Origin: UBA6115 sp040776985
GTDB taxonomy: Bacteria > Bacillota > Clostridia > Christensenellales > Aristaeellaceae
Direction of reading: 5' to 3'
Assembly: GCA_040776985.1 (NCBI GenBank)
Contig: JAXGZL010000001.1
Coordinates: 372,001-436,000 of the forward strand
Length of the DNA stretch: 64,000 bases
Numbering within the stretch: position 1 is the stretch's first letter; every line of letters starts with the position of its first letter. Positions 33,464 through 42,197 of this stretch are shown piece after piece. Position numbers and translations under genes: made by a program. The notes under the pieces are model-generated. The model was not told the origin of the DNA, ran no database searches, and was given only the letters and a program-made list of their open reading frames with translations.

Positions 33464-34849
33464 ATGGAAGCGAAAAAGCAACTGACCCTCAGGCACAAGC
33501 CCGGCTTCCTGGCAGAGCTGGCCCATATTTTTTCAGCAGGCGACGGCATCACCAGGCTTTCCTTCCTGGTGATGGGACTTTCATGCCTGCTGCGCCGCCA
33601 GGTGGTCAAGGGGCTGCTGTTCCTGCTCTCCCAGGCGCTGTTCATCTGGTATCTGGCGGGCTTTGCCTGGCAGTACCTCAGCAAGATCGGCAGCCTGGGC
33701 ACGGTGGGCATGCACCGGGAATGGAACGAAGCCCGGCAGATCTATGTGCGCACCCCGGGGGACAACTCCATGCTGATCCTGCTGTTCAGCGTGTTTTCCA
33801 TCCTGCTGATCATCGCCTTTATCGGCGTCTGGCGGGCCTCCCTCAGGGCCAGCTACAAGGCGCAGCAGTATCATGAGCAGGGGCAGGAGCCCCCCCGTTT
33901 CTCCCAGGACCTGCTCTCCCTGGTGAATGAGCGCTTTCACACCACCCTGCTCACCACCCCCATCATCATGGCGGTGGCCTTCACCATCCTGCCCACCATT
34001 TTCATGATTCTGATCGCCTTCACCAACTTTGACGCCCAGCATCAGCCCCCCGGCAACCTGTTCACCTGGGTGGGCTTCACCAATTTCACCGATGTGTTCT
34101 GGAAGGATCCCTTAAAGTCCTTCACCTTCGGCCGGGTGCTGGGCTGGACGATGATCTGGGCGGTGATGGCCACCTTCACCAACTACCTCTTTGGCATGAT
34201 TCTGGCTATCCTGATCAATCAAAAGGGCATCCGCCTCAAGAAAATGTGGCGCACCATCTTTGTGGTCACCATTGCGGTGCCCCAGTTTGTAAGCCTGATG
34301 CTGATGAGCCAGATCCTCCACGACCAGGGGCCGCTGAACATGCTGCTGCAGCAGTGGGGCTTCACCAGCAGCAGCATCCCCTTCCTGACGGACGCCACCT
34401 ATGCCCGGATCACGGTGCTGATCGTCAACCTCTGGGTGGGCATCCCCTACACCATGCTGATCACCTCTGGCATCCTCATGAACATCCCCCGGGACCTGTA
34501 TGAAAGCGCGTCCATTGATGGCGCCTCCCCTGCCCGGATGTTCCGCTCCATCACCCTGCCCTATATGCTCTTTGTCACCACCCCCTACCTGATCACTGCC
34601 TTTGTGGGGAACATCAACAACTTCAATGTCATCTACCTTCTGACCAAGGGCGGCCCCCTGGTGACCGACTACTTCCAGGCCGGGAAAACCGATCTGCTGG
34701 TCACCTGGCTGTACAAGCTAACGGTGGACAAGCAGAACTACTCCCTGGCCTCCACCATCGGCATCTTCGTCTTCCTGATCAGCGCCTCCCTGTCCCTGGT
34801 GGTGTATAACCTCTCCGGCTCCGCGCGCAAGGAGGAGGAATTCCAATGA
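33464..34849 (+). CDS. malF: Maltodextrin ABC transporter permease MalF
   Basis: 461 residues, with a long N-terminal part (about 160 residues with two extra hydrophobic segments, VVKGLLFLLSQALFIWYLAG and LILLFSVFSILLIIAFIGVW) before the six-helix transport core, as in MalF rather than short UgpA-type permeases. The EAA loop is DLYESASIDGASPARMFRSI near residue 345-365. GAGGAGG precedes the start. The end overlaps malG (ATGA). It imports maltodextrins together with MalE and MalG; the ATPase is encoded elsewhere. Confidence 0.93.
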   Translation: MEAKKQLTLRHKPGFLAELAHIFSAGDGITRLSFLVMGLSCLLRRQVVKGLLFLLSQALFIWYLAGFAWQYLSKIGSLGTVGMHREWNEARQIYVRTPGDNSMLILLFSVFSILLIIAFIGVWRASLRASYKAQQYHEQGQEPPRFSQDLLSLVNERFHTTLLTTPIIMAVAFTILPTIFMILIAFTNFDAQHQPPGNLFTWVGFTNFTDVFWKDPLKSFTFGRVLGWTMIWAVMATFTNYLFGMILAILINQKGIRLKKMWRTIFVVTIAVPQFVSLMLMSQILHDQGPLNMLLQQWGFTSSSIPFLTDATYARITVLIVNLWVGIPYTMLITSGILMNIPRDLYESASIDGASPARMFRSITLPYMLFVTTPYLITAFVGNINNFNVIYLLTKGGPLVTDYFQAGKTDLLVTWLYKLTVDKQNYSLASTIGIFVFLISASLSLVVYNLSGSARKEEEFQ

Positions 34850-36090
34850 AAAAGAGAAAGAGCATCCTGCTTCCCCCGCTGCGTGTGGCGCTGTTTGCCG
34901 CCATTCTGTCCGCCCTTTCCTTCCTGCTGCCCTTCCTGAGCCAGGAGGGGGCAAGTTTCAGTGGCCTGCAGCTGGCGTTCAGCCAACCAAACCTGATCCG
35001 CCTGTTGCCCATGGCGGTCTTCACCGGCATTGCCCTGGCATCTGCCCTGGTTTCCCTGGTCCGTGCCCGGCATGAGGGGGTGGCGGTCCTGAGTACTGCT
35101 TCCATCGCCGCCCTGATCAGCGGCATCTATGCCCTGATCAGCGCCAAGCAGGCCGCGGACGCCTCCGGGCTTTTGAGCGCGCCTTTCATGGTAATCCAGC
35201 TTGGCATCGGCTTCTGGCTGGCGCTGGCCCTGTCCCTGGTGGCCATTGTGGCAAGCCTCATGGCCCTGCGCGTTTCCACCGCCTATGTGGTATTGGTCAC
35301 CATGGCGGCCATCTGGCTGCTGCCGGTGGTCTGGCTGGTGCTGACCGCCTTCCGGGCGGAGCCAGGCGCCTACACCCCCTACATCCTGCCCAAGGGCTAC
35401 ACCACCAGCAACTTCACCCGCCTGTTTACAGAGACCAGCCAGTTCAACTTCCCCCGCTGGTACCTGAACACCCTGATCGTGGCGGTGTTCACCTGCCTGA
35501 TCACCACCTCCCTGGTGCTGATGATCTCCTACACCTTCAGCCGCCTGCGCTTCCCCAGCCGGAAGCTGCTGATGAACGCGGGGCTGATCCTCACCATGTT
35601 CCCCGGCTTTATGAGCATGATCGCCGTCTACCACATCTTAAAGGCCATCGGCCTGGCCAAGTCGCTGATCTCCCTGATCCTGGTGTATTCAGGGGGCGGG
35701 GCCCTGGGCTATTTCATCGCCAAGGGCTTTTTTGACACCATCCCTAGGAGCCTGGACGAGGCCGCCACCATTGACGGCGCCAGCAAAAGCCAGATCTTCT
35801 GGAAGATCATCCTGCCCTCCTCCCAGCCCATTGTGGTTTACACCGCCATCACAGCCTTCATCGCCCCCTGGGTGGACTTCATCTTCGTGTCGGTGATCAT
35901 GAAGGATGACTACCAGAACTACACCATCGCTCTGGGGCTGTACCGGATGCTGGAGCGGGAGCACATCTATGAATACTTCACCCGCTTCTGCGCGGGCGCG
36001 GTGCTGGTGGCCATCCCCATCACCCTTTTGTTCATCAAAATCCAGAAGTTCTATGTGGAAGGCGTCACCGGCGGGGCGGTCAAGGGATGA
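34846..36090 (+). CDS. malG: Maltodextrin ABC transporter permease MalG
   Basis: 414 residues, longer than typical MalG (about 280-300) because of an N-terminal extension of about 140 residues with three or four added hydrophobic segments (LRVALFAAILSALSFLLPFL and others). The core shows the EAA loop SLDEAATIDGASKSQIFWKI and the C-terminal VEGVTGGAVKG. It overlaps both neighbours by 4 bases (ATGA), so malF, malG and the amylase are coupled. The extension is a known variation in Clostridia but its role is not clear. Confidence 0.92.
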   Translation: MKKRKSILLPPLRVALFAAILSALSFLLPFLSQEGASFSGLQLAFSQPNLIRLLPMAVFTGIALASALVSLVRARHEGVAVLSTASIAALISGIYALISAKQAADASGLLSAPFMVIQLGIGFWLALALSLVAIVASLMALRVSTAYVVLVTMAAIWLLPVVWLVLTAFRAEPGAYTPYILPKGYTTSNFTRLFTETSQFNFPRWYLNTLIVAVFTCLITTSLVLMISYTFSRLRFPSRKLLMNAGLILTMFPGFMSMIAVYHILKAIGLAKSLISLILVYSGGGALGYFIAKGFFDTIPRSLDEAATIDGASKSQIFWKIILPSSQPIVVYTAITAFIAPWVDFIFVSVIMKDDYQNYTIALGLYRMLEREHIYEYFTRFCAGAVLVAIPITLLFIKIQKFYVEGVTGGAVKG

Positions 36091-37616
36091 GGCGCATTCT
36101 CGCCCTTTTGCTGGCCCTTTGTCTGCTGCCTCTGCTGGCAGGGGCCAGCGCCCTGCCAAGAGGCGCCGCCTATGAGATTTTTGTTTCCAGCTTTTACGAT
36201 TCTGACGGGGACGGTACCGGGGACCTGCCCGGCATCATGGAGAAGATGCCCTATCTAACCTCCCTTTCCATCGGCGCGCTGTGGCTGACCCCCATTCACC
36301 CTTCCCCCTCCTACCACCGCTATGACGTGACGGATTACAAGGCGGTGGACCCTGCCCTGGGCAGCCTCTCTGACTTCGCCGCACTGTGCGAACTGGCAGC
36401 GGAGCATGACATCAAAGTCATCCTGGACCTGGTCATAAACCACTCCTCAAGCCAACACCCCTGGTTCCTGTCCGCCATCAAAAGCCTGCCCCTGCCCCCC
36501 TGCGGGCAGGAGCCCTGCCGGCATAAGGCTCTATGTCGGGCGCATAACCCCTATGTGGCCTACTACAACTTCATTGAGGGCACGGGGCAGCACCCGGTGC
36601 CGGGGGCAGAGGGCTGGTTTTATCAGAGCAGCTTTGGCCATCATATGCCGGACTTCAACCTGGACAGCCCCGCCCTCCGGGAGGAGCTGCTTTCTGTCGC
36701 TACCTTCTGGCTTTCCCAGGGGGCAGGCGGCTTCCGGCTGGACGCAGTGCTGCATTTCTATGAGGAAAACACCCAGAAGAACACCGCTTTCCTCCGCTGG
36801 TTCAGGGACAGCGTCAAGGGCATCCGGACGGATGCCTACATCGTAGCCGAGGCCTGGAAGGACGCCGGCACCATCCTGGCGCTGTATGAAAGCGGGGTGG
36901 ACGGCTTTTTCAACTTCCCCTTTTCCGGGGCAGACGGGCAGATCGCAAAGACGCTGCGGGATAAAAATGGCCCTTCCCTTGCCAGGAAGGCTGCCCAGTG
37001 GCAAAATAGCATCCTGGCCCTGGGGACAGGCGCGGCGGATGCCCCCTTCCTGTCCAACCACGACACCGGACGCAGCGCCGGCTTTCTTCGGATGGACAAG
37101 GCCAGGATGAAGCAGGCTGCCGCCCTTTACCTGATGCTGCCGGGCGTCCCCTTTGTCTATTATGGCGAGGAAATCGGCATGACCGGCTCCGGCCGGGACG
37201 AGAACAAGCGCCTGCCCATGCTCTGGTCGCTGACTGACCCTGCCGGCATGGCAAATCTGCCCCGGGAGGCGGACCAGGCCCAGCGGCTTAAAGAGGGGGT
37301 GGACCGCCAGGCGCAGGATCCCGGCTCCCTGCTGGCCTTCTACCGCCATATCCTGGCCCTGCGCAGGGCGCATCCCGTCCTCACCTCAGGCCATCTGGAG
37401 GCCCTGGACCTGGACCATGAGGCCCTGCTGGCCTACCGGGCCACAGCGGGGGAAGAGAGCGCCCTGGTGATCCAGAACCTGTCGGATGAAAGCGTCACCC
37501 TGCCCATCAGCTGGCCTGAAACCGGCTTTGCCCCCTGGGACACGGGCTTTGGGCTGCCCACCATCACCCAAGATTCCCTGACCCTGCCGCCCTTTTCCGG
37601 CTGCGTCTGGGATTAA
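36087..37616 (+). CDS. Secreted GH13 alpha-amylase-family enzyme
   Basis: 509 residues with a signal peptide (RRILALLLALCLLPLLAGAS). All GH13 elements are present: region I VILDLVINHSS, nucleophile Asp in GGFRLDAVLHF, acid/base Glu in YIVAEAWKD, and the transition-state Asp in FLSNHDTGR. YYGEEIGMTG follows. The short B domain and the FVSSFYDSDGDGTGDLPGIM start resemble oligo-alpha-glucosidase/maltogenic groups. Acting outside the cell, it would produce maltodextrins for MalEFG. It is coupled to malG by a 4-base overlap. A small beta-sandwich C domain ends the protein; there is no starch-binding module or sortase signal. Confidence 0.93.
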   Translation: MRRILALLLALCLLPLLAGASALPRGAAYEIFVSSFYDSDGDGTGDLPGIMEKMPYLTSLSIGALWLTPIHPSPSYHRYDVTDYKAVDPALGSLSDFAALCELAAEHDIKVILDLVINHSSSQHPWFLSAIKSLPLPPCGQEPCRHKALCRAHNPYVAYYNFIEGTGQHPVPGAEGWFYQSSFGHHMPDFNLDSPALREELLSVATFWLSQGAGGFRLDAVLHFYEENTQKNTAFLRWFRDSVKGIRTDAYIVAEAWKDAGTILALYESGVDGFFNFPFSGADGQIAKTLRDKNGPSLARKAAQWQNSILALGTGAADAPFLSNHDTGRSAGFLRMDKARMKQAAALYLMLPGVPFVYYGEEIGMTGSGRDENKRLPMLWSLTDPAGMANLPREADQAQRLKEGVDRQAQDPGSLLAFYRHILALRRAHPVLTSGHLEALDLDHEALLAYRATAGEESALVIQNLSDESVTLPISWPETGFAPWDTGFGLPTITQDSLTLPPFSGCVWD

Positions 37617-37629
37617 GAAAGGACTTTCC

Positions 37630-39129
37630 ATGCGTCAAAGCGGAATCCTGCTGCACCTCACCTCCCTCCCCGGCAAGGAGGGCATCGGCACCCTGGGGGC
37701 GGAAGCCCGCCAGTTTGTGGACTTTCTGGAGGCCTCCGGCACCGCCATCTGGCAGGTGCTGCCCATCTCCCCCACCGGCTTTGCGGAGTCCCCCTACCAG
37801 TGCTTTTCCACCTTCGCCGGCAACCCCCTGCTGATTGACCTCCGCACCCTGGTCAAAGAGCGCATCCTGCCCCGCTTCCCCTGGCCCAGCCTGGGGGAGG
37901 AAGCGGACCGGGTGGACTTCACCCAGGTGATCGGCTTTAAGCGCCACATGCTGCAGCAGGCCTTCCAGCACGCGGGGAAGAAGCTGGCCGCGGAGGTGGC
38001 GGAGTTCCGCCAGCAGCAGGCCAGCTGGATTGAGGACTATGCCCTGTTCATGGCCATCAAGGAGCATTTCGGCGGCATCTCCTGGCAGGATTGGCCGGAC
38101 GAGGCCATCCGGATGCGCAGGGCCGCCGCCCTCAGGCGCTACCGGAAGGAGATGGCGGAGAAGATTGAGGAGCATATCTTCATCCAGTACCTCTTCTTCA
38201 GGCAGTGGCATCAGCTTAAGGACTATGCCAACCAAAAGGGCGTGCAGATCTTTGGCGACATGCCCATCTATGTGGCGGAGGACTCCGCCGACGCCTGGGC
38301 CAACCCCAAAATCTTCCAGTTGGACCGCTACCGCCGGCCCACCCATGTGGCAGGCGTGCCGCCGGACTATTTCTCCTGGGATGGCCAGCGCTGGGGCAAC
38401 CCGCTGTACAACTGGGCGGCCCTGGCCCGCACGGGCTATGACTGGTGGCTCTCCCGGCTCAAGTGGATGGAGCAGATCTTTGACATCACCCGCATTGACC
38501 ACTTCATCGGCTTTGCCAACTACTACGCCGTCCCCGCCTGGGAAAAGACCGCCCGCAACGGCCACTGGCACCTGGGCCCGGGCAAGCGCTTCTTTGAGGT
38601 GGTCAAGCAGGAGGTCCCCCATATGCGCATCGTGGCGGAGGACCTGGGGGCGGTGAATGAACGGGTCAGGCGGCTGATGGCCTACACCGGCTATCCGGGG
38701 ATGAAGGTGCTGACCTTCGCCTTCTCCGGCGACCCCCATAACGAGCACCTGAGCAAGTACCACACCCCCAACACCGTGGCCTACACCGGCACCCATGACA
38801 ACAACACCCTCCTTGGCTGGTGGACCCACGCCAGCCAGCAGGAGCGCAACAGCGCCATTTTGTCGCTTCAGATTCGGTATGACGAGGACCCGCTGGACGC
38901 CATCATGGCCGCCACCCTGAAAAGCGACGCGGACACCGCCATCCTGCCCATGCAGGACCTGCTGCACCTGCCGGAGGACGCCCGGATGAACCTGCCGGGC
39001 ACCATCGGCACCAACTGGCTCTGGCGGATGAAGCCGGGCGCCCTCAGCAAAAAGCTGGCCGCGAAACTCAGGGCCATGAACGAGGCCGGGGGCAGGGTGC
39101 CCCCCGCAGGCGGGGTGTCCCATGCCTGA
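37630..39129 (+). CDS. malQ: 4-alpha-glucanotransferase (amylomaltase, GH77)
   Basis: 499 residues, standard size for bacterial GH77. Moves glucan segments between maltodextrins inside the cell, releasing glucose. Typical segments: SGILLHLTSLPGKEGIGTLG, WQVLPISPTGFAESPYQCFS, GDMPIYVAEDSADAWANP, the catalytic nucleophile Asp in ITRIDHFIGFANYYAVP, acid/base Glu in IVAEDLGAVNERV, and YTGTHDNNTLLGWW. It lies 13 bases after the amylase gene and overlaps the next gene by 8 bases. Confidence 0.96.
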   Translation: MRQSGILLHLTSLPGKEGIGTLGAEARQFVDFLEASGTAIWQVLPISPTGFAESPYQCFSTFAGNPLLIDLRTLVKERILPRFPWPSLGEEADRVDFTQVIGFKRHMLQQAFQHAGKKLAAEVAEFRQQQASWIEDYALFMAIKEHFGGISWQDWPDEAIRMRRAAALRRYRKEMAEKIEEHIFIQYLFFRQWHQLKDYANQKGVQIFGDMPIYVAEDSADAWANPKIFQLDRYRRPTHVAGVPPDYFSWDGQRWGNPLYNWAALARTGYDWWLSRLKWMEQIFDITRIDHFIGFANYYAVPAWEKTARNGHWHLGPGKRFFEVVKQEVPHMRIVAEDLGAVNERVRRLMAYTGYPGMKVLTFAFSGDPHNEHLSKYHTPNTVAYTGTHDNNTLLGWWTHASQQERNSAILSLQIRYDEDPLDAIMAATLKSDADTAILPMQDLLHLPEDARMNLPGTIGTNWLWRMKPGALSKKLAAKLRAMNEAGGRVPPAGGVSHA

Positions 39130-40288
39130 AAACATCCCCTTTGAGGCCATCCGGCGCCTGGCTGTTGACATCATTTCAGAAGAGGGGCTGAAGGAGCGCC
39201 TGGCATCCGGCCGCCCGCTGCGGATCAAACTGGGGGCGGACCCCTCCCGGCCGGACCTGCACCTGGGGCACACCGTCCCCCTCCGGATGCTGAAGGTGCT
39301 GCAGGACGCCGGGCATGAGATCATCTTTGTGATCGGGGACTTCACCGGCATGATCGGCGACCCCTCCGGCAAAAACAAAACCCGCGTCCCCCTGACCTTT
39401 GAGCAGACGCGCCAGAACGGGCAGAGCTATTTTGAGCAGGTCACCAAAATCCTGGACCCAGGCAAAACCCGCATCACCTACAACTCCGACTGGCTTGGCA
39501 AAATGGGCTTTGGCGAGGTGCTGCAGCTGGCGGGTCAATACACCCTGGCCCGGATTATGGAACGGGATGACTTCGCGGGCCGCTATCAGGCAGGCCAGCC
39601 CATCGGCATCCATGAGCTGCTCTATCCCCTGATGCAGGGCTATGATTCTGTGGCGCTGAAGGCGGACATTGAGGTGGGCGGCACCGATCAGACCTTTAAC
39701 CTGCTGGTGGGGCGCGATCTGCAAAAGGACTATGGTCAGCGGCCACAGGAGGTGATCACCTTCCCCCTGCTCCCTGGCCTTGACGGGGTGGAGAAGATGA
39801 GCAAGTCCCTGGACAACTACATCGGCATTGATGAGCCGGCGGATGTGATTTTTGAAAAATGCATGAAAATACCGGACAGCATCCTGGCGGACTATTTCAG
39901 GCTCACCACCGACCTGCCCGAAACAGAATACCTGCCCCTGATTCAGCAGGACATCCGGGAGGCGCATTTCCGCTACGCCCGTGAGATTGTCCGCCTCTAC
40001 CACGGGGAAGGCGCCATCAGCCAGGCCCAGCAGCGCTATCTGGACATCGCCTCCGGCAGCGCGCCAGAGCAGATGGAAGTGATCGCCATCAATGAATCAG
40101 CCCTCCCCCTCATCGAGCTGTTGAACCGGGCGGGCTTTGCCGCCTCCAACTCTGAGGCCAGAAGGCTGATTGTGGGCAAGGGCGTCAAAATAGACGGGGA
40201 AACCCAGACGGATATTGCGCATGTGGTGTCCGGGAACATCACCCTGCAGCGCGGCAAAAACCGCTTTGTGCGGGTGGAGTTTGACTGA
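39122..40288 (+). CDS. tyrS: Tyrosyl-tRNA synthetase (KMSKS type)
   Basis: 388 residues. Charges tRNA-Tyr. The HIGH signature is DLHLGHTVPLRMLKVLQDAG, followed by GDFTGMIGDPSGKNKTR; the second signature is VEKMSKSLDNYIG; a C-terminal S4 RNA-binding domain follows (LLNRAGFAASNSEARRLIVG). The KMSKS form and the DPSRPDLHLGH start place it in the TyrZ-like branch rather than the KFGKS TyrS of E. coli and B. subtilis. The ATG lies inside the end of malQ (8-base overlap). No T-box leader is present; it depends on the maltodextrin transcript unless an internal promoter exists. Confidence 0.95.
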   Translation: MPENIPFEAIRRLAVDIISEEGLKERLASGRPLRIKLGADPSRPDLHLGHTVPLRMLKVLQDAGHEIIFVIGDFTGMIGDPSGKNKTRVPLTFEQTRQNGQSYFEQVTKILDPGKTRITYNSDWLGKMGFGEVLQLAGQYTLARIMERDDFAGRYQAGQPIGIHELLYPLMQGYDSVALKADIEVGGTDQTFNLLVGRDLQKDYGQRPQEVITFPLLPGLDGVEKMSKSLDNYIGIDEPADVIFEKCMKIPDSILADYFRLTTDLPETEYLPLIQQDIREAHFRYAREIVRLYHGEGAISQAQQRYLDIASGSAPEQMEVIAINESALPLIELLNRAGFAASNSEARRLIVGKGVKIDGETQTDIAHVVSGNITLQRGKNRFVRVEFD

Positions 40289-40302
40289 AATCAAATATTA
40301 AT

Positions 40303-41187
40303 TCAGGGCAGCAGGCTCTCCGCAAAGGGAATGTAGACGCTGTCCTTGAAGGTGTCAAAGATCACGAAATAGCGGGGATGCTCCCGCCAGCCGCCCAGGG
40401 TGGAATAATGGGTGTGGTCAATGTGGCAGTCGGGCAGCGCCGCCTTCAGGTCCGCCACCACGGCCTTGGGCACCGGGTCTGAGGTGGCGTAGTTGTTGCT
40501 GTTGTAAATCCACAGCCGCTCAAGGGTGGAAAGGCCCAGCAGGGGGCTGTAGTCCTTGATGTAATTAAAGCAGATGTTCAGGTCCAGGATCTGCCCCATG
40601 CCTTCCAGCGGGCTGATGTCCCTGATCTTGTTTTTGAACAGCTCCACATATTCAAGGTGGGGCAGGTTGCGCAAAACGCTGATGTCCTCAATCTTGTTGA
40701 TGGCCAGGATCAGCACCCGCAGCTCCGTCAAATCCTTGATAAAGTCAATGTCCGTGATGGCGTTGTGGCCCAGGTCCAGGGCCTTCAGTTTTTTGCAGTG
40801 TTTGATGGGCTCAAAATCCCGGCTGGAGTGCTGGGGGGAGCGGTTGTTGTGCAGGGTGGAAAAGGCGGTCTGGTCGGTGCGGATGGTGTGCTCCTTGATC
40901 CTGATGGTCCAGCCGAAGAAGATCTCCGGATAGCGGTCGGCCAGGTAGTCCATCTCCTCCGCCGACACCCTGCTTTCAAACATGTCCACCTGCTTAAGCG
41001 CCGGCAGCTGGTCCAGCGCCCGGGTCAGTTCCTCCATGCTCTGCACCTGATAGGCGCCCAGGTCAATCTGCTCTGCCCCCGGGTCAATCACCTGGCCAAA
41101 GGCGGCAATGCCCTCCCCTCCCGCCAGCGCGGAAAATGACAAGGCCAGCAGCGCGATCAGGCCAATGATAAAAAGTCTTCTCTTCAT
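40303..41187 (-). CDS. Secreted leucine-rich-repeat protein
   Basis: About 294 residues. Signal peptide KRRLFIIGLIALLALSFSAL. Residues ~130-245 hold five to six leucine-rich repeats of the 22-residue bacterial type: LKALDLGHNAITDIDFIKDL, LRVLILAINKIEDISVLRNL, LEYVELFKNKIRDISPLEGM, ILDLNICFNYIKDYSPLLGL and LERLWIYNSNNYATSD. The end (HYSTLGGWREHPRYFVIFDT) is a small cap that resembles those of secreted LRR proteins from Clostridia. ATG 41187 is used; an earlier ATG at 41214 would add a charged leader. Probably binds surface or host-derived protein; function unknown. Its promoter is symmetrical with that of the divergent gene. Confidence 0.82.
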   Translation of the reverse strand: MKRRLFIIGLIALLALSFSALAGGEGIAAFGQVIDPGAEQIDLGAYQVQSMEELTRALDQLPALKQVDMFESRVSAEEMDYLADRYPEIFFGWTIRIKEHTIRTDQTAFSTLHNNRSPQHSSRDFEPIKHCKKLKALDLGHNAITDIDFIKDLTELRVLILAINKIEDISVLRNLPHLEYVELFKNKIRDISPLEGMGQILDLNICFNYIKDYSPLLGLSTLERLWIYNSNNYATSDPVPKAVVADLKAALPDCHIDHTHYSTLGGWREHPRYFVIFDTFKDSVYIPFAESLLP

Positions 41188-41217
41188 ATCCCCGTTTCCT
41201 TTTCTTTTGTTCACCGC

Positions 41218-41287
41218 ATTCTAACCGGGAAAAGCGCGCCCTGTCAATTCGTGCTGATTGACAGGGCCTGCATTCTTCCCCTAAAAT
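41218..41287. promoter_or_regulatory. Symmetric divergent promoter pair with shared inverted repeat
   Basis: Minus strand: TTGACA (41242-41247), 18-base spacer, TAGAAT (41218-41223). Plus strand: TTGACA (41258-41263), 18-base spacer, TAAAAT (41282-41287). The two -35 boxes sit within a perfect 11-base inverted repeat, GCCCTGTCAAT-N8-ATTGACAGGGC (41238-41267). Confidence 0.8.
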
Positions 41288-41315
41288 AAGCCCAATGTAA
41301 TGTGGAGGAACTGAC

Positions 41316-42194
41316 ATGCCCTTTAAAAGACGCGTTGGTGGACTTGTGCTGGCCCTGGCCTTTTTTTTAGCCCCTGCACTGGGCCTGGCGGAGGCCTTCA
41401 AACTGCCCATTGATGACAGCCCCGGCTTTGCCCCCGACCCTGCCGGCTACCTGAGCGACCTGGAATACCAGGACGAGTCCATCCACGTCACCATAGAGAC
41501 GGGGCGCGAGTTCAACACCAACTACTGGCTGGCCAGGATCTCCATCAAGGACCCTTCCCAACTGCGCACCACCTCCGCCAACGGCTTTGACGGCACCCGC
41601 ACCGTAGCCGGCAAGACCCTGGCCCGGCGCATGAAGGCGGTGTTCGCCATCAACGGGGACTACTTCTCCTACCGCAATAACGGCTTCCTGATCCGCCAGG
41701 GCACCCAGTACCGGGACCTGCCCGACGGCTTCCGGGATGTGCTGTTGATTGATGAGGCGGGGGATTTCCACATCGTCCGGGCCGCCACGGCGGAGAAAAT
41801 CGCCCCCTATCTGGAGAAGAACATCATCAACTCCTTCAACTTCGGCCCAGGCCTGATGATTGACGGGAAAAAGCGCACCGGCTTCATTGACAATGATGAC
41901 GCCGCCCTTCTGGGCCGCCAGCGCATGGGCCTGGCCCAGGTGAAAAAGGGTGAGCTCAACTACATCGCCCTGGCCTGCACCGGCCCCAAGTGGGGCAACT
42001 CCGGCTGGACCCTGGCCCAGTTCGCGGAGATGATGCGCCGCCTGGAGGTGGAAAACGCCTACAACCTGGACGGCGGCAACTCCACCATGGTGATGTTCAA
42101 GGGCGGCTATGTAAACCGCATCAACGAGGAAACCATGCGCACCATCTCCGATATCGTCTATTTTGCCAGCGCAGTGCCTGAAAAGGGGGAATAA
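41316..42194 (+). CDS. Secreted phosphodiester glycosidase (NAGPA) family protein
   Basis: 292 residues with a signal peptide (PFKRRVGGLVLALAFFLAPA). A single NAGPA-type domain follows: MKAVFAINGDYFSYRNNGFL, FNFGPGLMIDGKKR, and the hallmark VENAYNLDGGNSTMVMFKGG. It is a shorter relative of the two-domain protein at 12735-14558. Members cleave glycosyl phosphodiesters; here a wall teichoic-like polymer or exopolysaccharide is the likely kind of target. GGAGG precedes the start by 7 bases and a promoter with an 18-base spacer lies 30 bases further up. It is followed after 3 bases by the Lgt-like gene. Confidence 0.88.
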   Translation: MPFKRRVGGLVLALAFFLAPALGLAEAFKLPIDDSPGFAPDPAGYLSDLEYQDESIHVTIETGREFNTNYWLARISIKDPSQLRTTSANGFDGTRTVAGKTLARRMKAVFAINGDYFSYRNNGFLIRQGTQYRDLPDGFRDVLLIDEAGDFHIVRAATAEKIAPYLEKNIINSFNFGPGLMIDGKKRTGFIDNDDAALLGRQRMGLAQVKKGELNYIALACTGPKWGNSGWTLAQFAEMMRRLEVENAYNLDGGNSTMVMFKGGYVNRINEETMRTISDIVYFASAVPEKGE

Positions 42195-42197
42195 GCC

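Noticed and set aside
37564..39378. 604-codon open frame on the minus strand
   Set aside because: Antisense to malQ and the start of tyrS, both of which carry full catalytic motifs.
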